Both the position numbers and the translations under genes were made by a program. A stretch of 64,000 nucleotides of DNA from Tianweitania sp. UT-5YL-CI-8. GTDB lineage: Bacteria > Pseudomonadota > Alphaproteobacteria > Rhizobiales > Rhizobiaceae. The notes under the pieces were generated by a model. That model had not been told where the DNA came from and ran no database searches. It saw only the letters and a list, made by a program, of their open reading frames with translations. The DNA lies in NCBI RefSeq assembly GCF_030010215.1, contig NZ_JASCRR010000008.1, positions 62,001 to 126,000 on the forward strand, in the 5' to 3' direction. This document shows positions 56,578 to 64,000 of the stretch, in pieces; the first letter of the stretch is position 1, and each line of letters opens with the position of its first letter.

Positions 56578-57849
56578 TCAGGCGCTGACGTTGCCCTTCT
56601 TCTCTTCGCTCTCGGAGTAGATATAGAGCGGGCGCGCATTGCCCGACACCACCTCTTCCGAGATGACCACTTCCTGCACGCCTTCCAGCGCCGGCAGTTC
56701 GAACATGGTGTCCAGCAGGATCGATTCCAGGATCGACCGCAAACCGCGCGCGCCGGTCTTGCGCTCGATGGCGCGGCGAGCCACCGCCGATAGGGCGTTC
56801 TCGTGGAACGTCAGTTCGACATTTTCCATCTCGAACAGGCGCTGATACTGCTTCACCAAAGCGTTCTTCGGCTCTGTCAGAATCTGGATCAGCGCAGGCT
56901 CATCCAGATCTTCCAGTGTCGCCAGGATCGGCAGACGACCGACGAATTCCGGGATCAGGCCGAACTTCAGCAAGTCTTCGGGCTCGACCTGACGGAACAG
57001 TTCGCCGGTGCGACGATCTTCCGGCGAGGCCACATTGGCGCCAAAACCGATCGAGGTCTTGCGGCCACGGTCGGAGATGATGCGGTCGAGACCTGCGAAG
57101 GCACCGCCGCAGATGAACAGGATGTTGGCCGTATCGACCTGCAGGAACTCCTGCTGCGGATGCTTGCGGCCCCCTTGCGGCGGCACGGAAGCGACAGTGC
57201 CTTCCATGATCTTCAGAAGCGCCTGCTGGACGCCCTCGCCCGACACGTCGCGCGTGATGGAGGGGTTGTCCGACTTGCGGCTGATCTTGTCGATCTCATC
57301 AATATAGACGATGCCGCGCTGAGCGCGTTCGACATTGTAGTCGGCCGACTGCAGCAGCTTCAGGATGATGTTTTCGACATCCTCGCCGACATAGCCTGCT
57401 TCCGTCAGAGTCGTCGCATCCGACATGGTGAAGGGAACGTCAATGATGCGGGCGAGCGTCTGGGCGAGCAGCGTCTTGCCGCAGCCTGTCGGGCCGATCA
57501 GCAGGATGTTCGACTTCGCCAGTTCGACGTCGTTGCTCTTGCTCGCATGCGCAAGCCGCTTGTAGTGATTGTGCACAGCGACCGAGAGCACTCGCTTTGC
57601 GTAGGGCTGGCCGATCACGTAATCGTCCAGAACCTTGAGAATTTCCTGCGGGGTCGGAACACCCTCGCGCGACTTCACCATCGAGGTTTTGTTTTCCTCG
57701 CGGATGATGTCCATGCAAAGCTCAACGCACTCATCGCAGATGAAGACGGTGGGGCCAGCGATGAGTTTGCGGACCTCGTGCTGGCTCTTGCCGCAGAACG
57801 AGCAATAGAGCGTGTTCTTGGAGTCGCCGCCGTTGCTGACCTTGCTCAT
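56578..57849 (-). CDS. clpX: Clp protease ATP-binding subunit ClpX
   Basis: A 423-aa AAA+ unfoldase. The N-terminal zinc-binding domain has [11 protein letters not shown] and [11 protein letters not shown]. Walker A is [16 protein letters not shown], Walker B VYIDEIDK, and the pore/IGF-loop region includes [10 protein letters not shown], which contacts ClpP. It works with ClpP downstream of substrate recognition. ATG 57849 starts [16 protein letters not shown]. The 268-base gap to clpP allows a separate promoter. Confidence 0.98.
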   Translation of the reverse strand: MSKVSNGGDSKNTLYCSFCGKSQHEVRKLIAGPTVFICDECVELCMDIIREENKTSMVKSREGVPTPQEILKVLDDYVIGQPYAKRVLSVAVHNHYKRLAHASKSNDVELAKSNILLIGPTGCGKTLLAQTLARIIDVPFTMSDATTLTEAGYVGEDVENIILKLLQSADYNVERAQRGIVYIDEIDKISRKSDNPSITRDVSGEGVQQALLKIMEGTVASVPPQGGRKHPQQEFLQVDTANILFICGGAFAGLDRIISDRGRKTSIGFGANVASPEDRRTGELFRQVEPEDLLKFGLIPEFVGRLPILATLEDLDEPALIQILTEPKNALVKQYQRLFEMENVELTFHENALSAVARRAIERKTGARGLRSILESILLDTMFELPALEGVQEVVISEEVVSGNARPLYIYSESEEKKGNVSA

Positions 57850-58117
57850 AATGTCCAAGTCCTTTCAGTTCAGCCGGGCCGCTTGCCTGGCCTGATGAAC
57901 CCCGTCGGCGACATGCGCTGATGATCGTTCCGTTCGTTGCCGCCATCGGACTCAGCCGAAGGCAGCAGCGTCTCATCACGAGCTAAGCCGCCGAAGCTCA
58001 ACATTGACTTAACGTAGGCGCTCGCATCCGTCGAGGAAACAGCAAATTGTGACGGAAATGCCGCAGGGCACGTCAAAAATGCGTCATATCGATAAACGGT
58101 TGCGGAGGCGCCTGGGT

Positions 58118-58750
58118 TCACTGCGATATCGCACCCTCGATCGCTTCGCGCGAACTGATGACCTTGTCGATCAGGCCGAAATCCTTGGCCTCGTCGGCCG
58201 TCAGGAAATGATCGCGGTCAAGCGTGCGTTCGATCTCTTCATAAGCTTTGCCGGTGTGCTTCACATACACCTCGTTCAGGCGACGCTTGAGCTTGATGAT
58301 GTCCTGCGCATGGCGCTCGATATCGGACGCCTGGCCGGAAAACCCGCCGGAAGGCTGGTGAACCATGATGCGTGCGTTAGGCGTGGCAAAGCGCATGTCC
58401 TTGTGGCCGGCGCAGAGCAGCAGGGAGCCCATCGAGGCTGCCTGGCCGATGCAAAGCGTCGACACCGCCGGCTTGATGAACTGCATGGTGTCGTAGATTG
58501 CCATACCGGAGGTCACCACGCCACCAGGCGAATTGATGTAAAGGCTGATTTCCTTCTTCGAGTTTTCCGCCTCGAGGAACAGAAGCTGCGCACAGACGAG
58601 CGTGGCCATACCGTCTTCCACCGGTCCGGTGATGAAGATGATTCGTTCCTTCAGGAGACGTGAGAAGATGTCATAAGCCCGCTCGCCGCGGTTGGTCTGC
58701 TCGACCACCATCGGAACGAGGTTCATGTAGGTTTCGACGGGGTTCTTCAT
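58118..58750 (-). CDS. clpP: ATP-dependent Clp protease proteolytic subunit
   Basis: A 210-aa serine protease. The catalytic serine lies in [15 protein letters not shown], histidine in [15 protein letters not shown], and the Asp in the usual C-terminal region. ATG 58750 is chosen because AGGG lies 7 bases upstream; the adjacent ATG at 58753 is nearly as good. It forms the ClpXP protease with the product of the next gene. An RpoH-like promoter lies about 75 bases upstream. Confidence 0.97.
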   Translation of the reverse strand: MKNPVETYMNLVPMVVEQTNRGERAYDIFSRLLKERIIFITGPVEDGMATLVCAQLLFLEAENSKKEISLYINSPGGVVTSGMAIYDTMQFIKPAVSTLCIGQAASMGSLLLCAGHKDMRFATPNARIMVHQPSGGFSGQASDIERHAQDIIKLKRRLNEVYVKHTGKAYEEIERTLDRDHFLTADEAKDFGLIDKVISSREAIEGAISQ

Positions 58751-58821
58751 CATGATCCCTTTTTGATGATGGGACTTCTGCGCCGGTCGGGCAGAATCAG
58801 GTCTCGGATTGTTACGACTGT

Positions 58822-58851
58822 AAATAGGATGCGTGGTCGCGCTTGTGCAAG
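58822..58851 (-). promoter_or_regulatory. RpoH-like (heat shock) promoter of clpP
   Basis: On the minus strand CTTGCA (58851-58846), 17 bases, then CCTATTT (58828-58822), which fits the alphaproteobacterial RpoH pattern CTTG-N-CYTATNT. It lies about 70 bases before clpP. Confidence 0.6.
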
Positions 58852-58896
58852 AGTGCGGTGACGGCTGCTGTCATTAAGCCTACATTTCCGCGCCGA

Positions 58897-60000
58897 TCAT
58901 GCCGCCTCGGCCCTGAGCCAGGCTTTCAAGTCATCCACATCGCCGTCGCCAACCGCCTTCGCGACCCTGCGGCCGACAGCAGCGCCGAATTTGTAGCCGT
59001 GGCCGGAACAGGCGGACACCACCAGACAACGTCCTTCGTCATGGGCGAAAAAAGTCTCGTCAGCTGTGAAGGTGTAGGCGCAGGTCACGACCTCGGTGAT
59101 GCGGTATTCCTCGATTCGTGCAATTGGCGGCGAGAACAGGTTGCGGATGGCTTCGCCCTCGCCGCCCACCGGCTCGCGGTTCCAGTCGGCATCGCTGGTG
59201 CGCACCTTGTGCAGGCCGGAGCCGAATTTCATGCCCGCGCCGCCCGATGGCGGAATCATGTAGCCGTCCGTCTTGCCGCCGACATCGAGGATGACCGGCG
59301 CGTTCTCCCACGCGCCCTTGAGATCGGCAGGCGGCTCCACATAGGCGAGTGCCGTGCGATAGGTCTTCAACTCGCCGTCCAGCATCGGGAACAGCTTGAG
59401 CACCCAGGCGCCCGCGGTGACGACGATCCGGTCGGCCCGCATGGTCTCGCCGCCTTCCAGAACAACAGTGCCTTCTCGCGAATCGATCGATTCGACCTTC
59501 GTGTGTTCGTAGACATTTGCGCCGTTGGCCTTCAGCCAGTCTGACAGACCCAACGCAATCTTGCGGCAATGCAGCGCGCCGCCATCGGCCGAATGGATGA
59601 CATAGCGGAAGCTGTCTGGCTCCAGAAACGGCCAGCGAATGACGGCCTTGTCTGGCGCAATTGTTTGGAACGGATAACCGCCCACAATGAGCCCATCGCG
59701 ATAGGCGTCCGTATCGTCGCCCTCTTCGCGTGAAATACAGATGAAGCCGCGCGGATCGAGATGATTTTCGCCGAGATCGGCCCAGAGTTCATCCCAGGCC
59801 TCGTAGGCTTCGGTGATCAAACCGCCGTAGCCGGTGGCCGCTCCATAGGCGCGGCGGATGATGCGGTGGTGATCGCCGGATGCTGCCATCGGATTGGGGA
59901 TCGGTCCCTGCTCGACGATCGAAACGGAGTGTCCGGCCTTGACCAGCGCCCAGGCGGCCGAAAGCCCGGCGATACCGGCCCCAACGACGATGATGTTCAT
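58897..60000 (-). CDS. FAD-dependent oxidoreductase, DAO/sarcosine-oxidase-like
   Basis: A 367-aa flavoenzyme. The N-terminal Rossmann dinucleotide fold is IVVGAGIAGLSAAWALVKAGH. The substrate domain has DGGALHCRKIALGLSDWLK, and the C-terminal FAD region VVSACSGHGYKFGAAVGR resembles monomeric sarcosine oxidase/SolA-type proteins, with the conserved C-S-G-H-G-Y-K-F motif that carries the covalent flavin cysteine. The substrate, likely an N-methyl or other secondary amine, is unknown. It is divergent from the P450 gene, 88 bases apart. Confidence 0.9.
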   Translation of the reverse strand: MNIIVVGAGIAGLSAAWALVKAGHSVSIVEQGPIPNPMAASGDHHRIIRRAYGAATGYGGLITEAYEAWDELWADLGENHLDPRGFICISREEGDDTDAYRDGLIVGGYPFQTIAPDKAVIRWPFLEPDSFRYVIHSADGGALHCRKIALGLSDWLKANGANVYEHTKVESIDSREGTVVLEGGETMRADRIVVTAGAWVLKLFPMLDGELKTYRTALAYVEPPADLKGAWENAPVILDVGGKTDGYMIPPSGGAGMKFGSGLHKVRTSDADWNREPVGGEGEAIRNLFSPPIARIEEYRITEVVTCAYTFTADETFFAHDEGRCLVVSACSGHGYKFGAAVGRRVAKAVGDGDVDDLKAWLRAEAA

Positions 60001-60088
60001 ATAGCCCCTCTTAAGCTTGACGCTGGATCAACCGATCCATCGTCTCTTCGCCAACATATGGCCTAGCCGCTCCGAGACAAGCCGCGTT

Positions 60089-61354
60089 ATGAAAACAAGC
60101 ATGACCGAGAGCCTTCAGCCGCCCTATCTCCAGTTCGATCCAGCGACGCGCTGCCTGCACCTCGACCCGCATGAGCCGCGTTTCGTGCAGAACCCCTATG
60201 AGGCCTATGCGTGGCTGCATGGCCAAAGCCCCGCTTTCTTCTGGGAAGACTACGGCTTCTGGTGTTTCGGCTCGTATGGCGACGTCAATCGCTTGTTGCG
60301 CGATCGGAGGCTTGGTCGCCAGAAGCCGGAGGGCGCGCCCGACAGCCAGGGCAATCTCGGCGACCGCGGCCACCTAACCGCCTTCGACGGCATAGAAGCC
60401 AACTCCATGCTGGAACTTGAACCGCCGGTACATACGAGGCTGCGAACACTGGTCAACCGGGCGTTCGTATCGCGCCAAGTGGAAAGGCTGCGGCCCGGGG
60501 CCGAGACCCTCGCCAACGAACTGGTGGATGGATTTGAAAAAGACCGGCACGTCGACCTGATACCTGCCTACGCCGCGCCGCTGCCGATCACCATCATCGC
60601 CGAAATGCTCGGCGTGCCGACCTCCATAGGACCGCAGTTGCTGGCCTGGTCCAACACCATGGTGGCGATGTACATGCATGGCCGCACGCGTCAGACCGAG
60701 GAAGCGGCGAACCGGGCGTCGCATGACTTCGCGAATTTTCTTCGCGGTTATGTTGCGGAACGGCGCAGGAATCCCGGCGACGATCTGCTCTCGCTGCTGA
60801 TCTCAGCGCAGCAGGATGGTGAGAAGCTCAGCGAGGACGAACTGATCTCATCGGTGATCCTGCTGTTGAATGCCGGACACGAAGCCACCGTGCATCAGAC
60901 CGGAAACGCCGCTCGTTCGATTCTGGCGCAGGGCGGTGACCCGCGCCGCTTCTTCACGTCCCCCGAGGCGACCGCTGCCACAGTCGAAGAATGCCTGCGC
61001 TTCGACGCGCCGCTGCATATGTTCACGCGCTATGCCTATGGCGAGACCGAGGTTGCGGACGGGATCACAGTCCAGGCGGGCCAGCAGATCGGCCTCTTGC
61101 TTGGCATGGCAAACCGCGACCCCGGCAGTTTTTCCGAACCGGACCGTTTCTTGCCCGACCGTCCCGACCAGAAGAATGTGTCTTTTGGCGCAGGCATCCA
61201 TTTCTGCATCGGCGCACCGCTGGCGCGGATCGAATTGCAGGCTTCGCTGAAAACGCTGTTCGACCGTTTGCCCGAGCTGACTCTGGCCGAAGAACCGCGC
61301 TTTCGCGATAGCTACCACTTTCACGGGCTGGAGCGCTTGACGGCGCAGTGGTGA
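60089..61354 (+). CDS. Cytochrome P450 monooxygenase
   Basis: A 421-aa soluble bacterial P450. The oxygen-binding I-helix LLNAGHEATVHQTGN, the ExxR motif in VEECLRFDAPL, and the heme-binding FGAGIHFCIGAPLAR (thiolate cysteine) are intact. It has no membrane anchor. Redox partners (ferredoxin and reductase) are not in the window. The substrate is unknown; the pairing with the divergent flavin oxidase and the convergent cupin is only contextual. ATG 60089 is used; ATG 60101 is an alternative, and neither has a clear Shine-Dalgarno. Confidence 0.94.
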   Translation: MKTSMTESLQPPYLQFDPATRCLHLDPHEPRFVQNPYEAYAWLHGQSPAFFWEDYGFWCFGSYGDVNRLLRDRRLGRQKPEGAPDSQGNLGDRGHLTAFDGIEANSMLELEPPVHTRLRTLVNRAFVSRQVERLRPGAETLANELVDGFEKDRHVDLIPAYAAPLPITIIAEMLGVPTSIGPQLLAWSNTMVAMYMHGRTRQTEEAANRASHDFANFLRGYVAERRRNPGDDLLSLLISAQQDGEKLSEDELISSVILLLNAGHEATVHQTGNAARSILAQGGDPRRFFTSPEATAATVEECLRFDAPLHMFTRYAYGETEVADGITVQAGQQIGLLLGMANRDPGSFSEPDRFLPDRPDQKNVSFGAGIHFCIGAPLARIELQASLKTLFDRLPELTLAEEPRFRDSYHFHGLERLTAQW

Positions 61355-61360
61355 CCCGGC

Positions 61361-61705
61361 TCACAGCCGGATCACATACTCCTTGCGAGTCGTTTCAAGA
61401 ACTTCCCAGCTTCCCTTGAAGCCGGGCCTGAACACGAAACTGTCGCCCGCGCGCACCGTTCGCGCCTCTCCGCCATCCTCCGTGAGGACCGAGACGCCGA
61501 AAAGGATGTGGCAGAACTCCCATTCATCATAGACGATACGCCATTTACCCGGCGTCGCTTCCCATATGCCGGCATAGACCCCGCCATCGGCCTCTTCGAC
61601 ATTCCACGTGCGGAACTTCGGGTCGCCGGCGAGCACCCGGTCGGGCGCCGGAGCGCCCTCCTCGGGTTCAGCACCGGATATGTCGATGGTCAGGAATGAA
61701 GACAC
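61361..61705 (-). CDS. Cupin domain protein
   Basis: A 114-aa small cupin: GVYAGIWEATPGKWRIVYDEWEFCHILFG and VRAGDSFVFRPGFKGSWEVLE carry the two cupin motifs, as in DUF861/EutQ-like members. GTG 61705 has AGGAG 8 bases upstream. It begins 11 bases after metY ends on the same strand, so it is likely in the metY transcript. The P450 gene is convergent, 6 bases away. The substrate or ligand is unknown. Confidence 0.85.
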   Translation of the reverse strand: MSSFLTIDISGAEPEEGAPAPDRVLAGDPKFRTWNVEEADGGVYAGIWEATPGKWRIVYDEWEFCHILFGVSVLTEDGGEARTVRAGDSFVFRPGFKGSWEVLETTRKEYVIRL

Positions 61706-61716
61706 TCCTGGCGCTC

Positions 61717-63012
<1,296 letters not shown>

Positions 63013-63063
63013 TCAATTATCTGTTATCGGTCGGTGGCATTCTTGGCCGGGTCCTGCCCAATT

Positions 63064-63090
63064 GCAAAGTAGAATAGTTCTACATTTTGC
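63064..63090. promoter_or_regulatory. Long dyad upstream of metY
   Basis: GTAGAA-TAG-TTCTAC is a perfect 6-bp inverted repeat extended on both sides by GCAAA and TTTGC (with a 2-base AT insert in one arm). TATTCT on the minus strand could serve as -10. It looks like an operator for a dimeric regulator; not verified. Confidence 0.5.
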
Positions 63091-63148
63091 GCCTTAAAGC
63101 GTAAATCGGCATGGGTTTCCGTAATTAGGGAAATGAAATTTCCAGCCG

Positions 63149-63670
63149 TTATTTCTGGCGCACGCCAAAACTCTGGAAGCCACCGCGCATGATCGGCTTC
63201 TTCGACGAAATCATACCGGAGTTGACCCCATTCCAGCTGATCTCGCCGGCGTGCCGAGCATATTCGATCTTGGGGCAGCGGTTCATCACGACTTGCGCGC
63301 CTGCGGCTTCAGCCAGCGCAGCGGCGGCGTCATTGCGGATGCCCAGTTGCATCCAGATGACGTTCGGCAGCGGATTGAGAGCGAGTGCCTCTTCCACAAT
63401 CGTGGGTACTGCCTCGGAAGCGCGGAAGATGTCGACCATATCGATGGCGACGGGTATGTCGGCCAGTTTCGCATAGGTCATGCGGCCGAGGATTTCCTTC
63501 CCGGCATGGCCCGGATTGACCGGATAGACCTCGTAGCCCTTGTCGATCAGATATTTGGTCACGAAAAAGCTCGGCCGAACCTCGTTAGCGGAAGCGCCCA
63601 CGATCGCGACGCTGCGGACGCTGTTCAGAATGGCTGAGATGTAGGCGTTGTCGTAGCTGTCGTGGTTCAC
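63149..63670 (-). CDS. CoA-binding domain protein
   Basis: A 173-aa protein with the Rossmann-like CoA-binding domain: SVRSVAIVGASANEVRPSFFVTKYLIDKGYEVYPVNPG and NVIWMQLGIRNDAAAALAEAAG, then MNRCPKIEYARHAGEISW. The family (YccU-like) has no firmly known role. GTG 63670 is chosen because AAGGA lies 6 bases upstream and this gives MNHDSYDNAYISAIL. It lies between the enoyl-CoA hydratase gene and metY on the same strand. Confidence 0.88.
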   Translation of the reverse strand: MNHDSYDNAYISAILNSVRSVAIVGASANEVRPSFFVTKYLIDKGYEVYPVNPGHAGKEILGRMTYAKLADIPVAIDMVDIFRASEAVPTIVEEALALNPLPNVIWMQLGIRNDAAAALAEAAGAQVVMNRCPKIEYARHAGEISWNGVNSGMISSKKPIMRGGFQSFGVRQK

Positions 63671-63716
63671 GGCGGTCCTTGAAGTGTTCTGCGCTCTGGG
63701 AAATTTCAGCCGGGCG

Positions 63717-64000
63717 TTATTCGCCTGTCCACTCCGGCGTCCGCTTCTGGATGAACGCGCCGATACCCTCCTCGGCATCTTTGGCCATCATGTTCTCGAC
63801 CATGACGCGCGCGGTATGGTCATACGCGTCTGACAGGTTCATTTCGGCCTGCTGATAAAACGCCTCCTTGCCGATCTTGAGCGTCAAAGGCGATTTGGAA
63901 GCAATGGTTTGCGCGTATTTGCCGACAATCTGATTCAGATATTCGCGTGGGACGACGCGGTTGACGAGGCCGAACTCACGCGCGGTGGAGGCGTCGATGG
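63717..64000 (-). CDS. Enoyl-CoA hydratase/isomerase family, 5' end outside window
   Basis: The visible 94 codons are the C-terminal part of a crotonase-family protein: DASTAREFGLVNRVVPREYL, then ASKSPLTLKIGKEAFYQQAE and the C-terminal EEGIGAFIQKRTPEW, typical of short enoyl-CoA hydratases. The stop is at 63717. The active site lies in the missing N-terminal part, so hydratase versus isomerase cannot be decided. It is just upstream of the CoA-binding gene, 46 bases apart, and possibly co-transcribed. Confidence 0.9.
   Translation of the reverse strand, partial: IDASTAREFGLVNRVVPREYLNQIVGKYAQTIASKSPLTLKIGKEAFYQQAEMNLSDAYDHTARVMVENMMAKDAEEGIGAFIQKRTPEWTGE

Overview
The window looks like a chromosomal segment of an alphaproteobacterium of the order Rhizobiales, most likely the Mesorhizobium/Phyllobacteriaceae group. 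This is inferred from gene content and order: the purB - DUF1476 - purC-purS-purQ-purL - bolA - grxD neighbourhood, the alaS-recA pair, the sufB-C-D-S-T-A cluster, the hupB-lon-clpX-clpP series, alphaproteobacterial GTTC-N7-GTTC type SOS boxes upstream of recA, and high GC codon use throughout. No phage genes, transposases or CRISPR arrays were seen. No gene-free gap exceeds about 270 bases. Both window ends cut genes: purB on the left and an enoyl-CoA hydratase on the right.

Layout. 1-13 kb is the de novo purine block (purB, purC, purS, purQ, purL). Between purS and purQ sit a small coiled-coil protein and a KptA/Tpt1 RNA 2'-phosphotransferase. A MocR-type regulator divergent from a DUF1127 protein lies between purQ and purL. 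BolA and the monothiol glutaredoxin GrxD follow. 13-21.5 kb holds a Bcr/CflA exporter, an inositol-phosphatase-like enzyme overlapping ttcA, glutaminase glsA, rpsD with a long structured leader, an HxlR regulator divergent from a quinone-reductase-like SDR, and murI/trmJ. 21.6-24.9 kb is one large exported TPR-CHAT protein, followed by icd. 26.4-30.4 kb carries alaS and recA on the minus strand. 31.4-39.8 kb is the SUF iron-sulfur assembly cluster, plus a second NifS/IscS-type cysteine desulfurase. 40-45 kb has an alpha/beta hydrolase, a TauE/SafE exporter, a phytase-like secreted esterase, anmK and tyrS. 45.5-51.8 kb has a YhdP/AsmA-like envelope giant divergent from a one-cysteine Bcp peroxiredoxin, a 24-residue membrane microprotein, an aminoadipate-semialdehyde-type dehydrogenase and a lipoprotein. 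52-53.4 kb has tRNA-Asp, tRNA-Val and a glycosyltransferase. 53.4-58.8 kb is hupB, lon, clpX and clpP. 58.9-64 kb has an FAD oxidase divergent from a cytochrome P450, a cupin, metY, a CoA-binding protein and the enoyl-CoA hydratase fragment.

Most genes are housekeeping. The less ordinary signals are regulatory or contextual: (i) a near-perfect palindrome over the start codon of an apparently leaderless mocR; (ii) a structured leader of about 175 nt upstream of rpsD behind a clean sigma70-type promoter; (iii) kptA embedded in the purS-purQ interval; (iv) an RpoH-like promoter for clpP; (v) a long dyad upstream of metY; (vi) a Rhizobiales-type intergenic inverted repeat inside the suf operon; (vii) short unrecognised membrane proteins coupled to sufB or placed after bcp. 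I found no convincing wholly new multi-gene system. All family calls come from reading the sequence; no database search was run.
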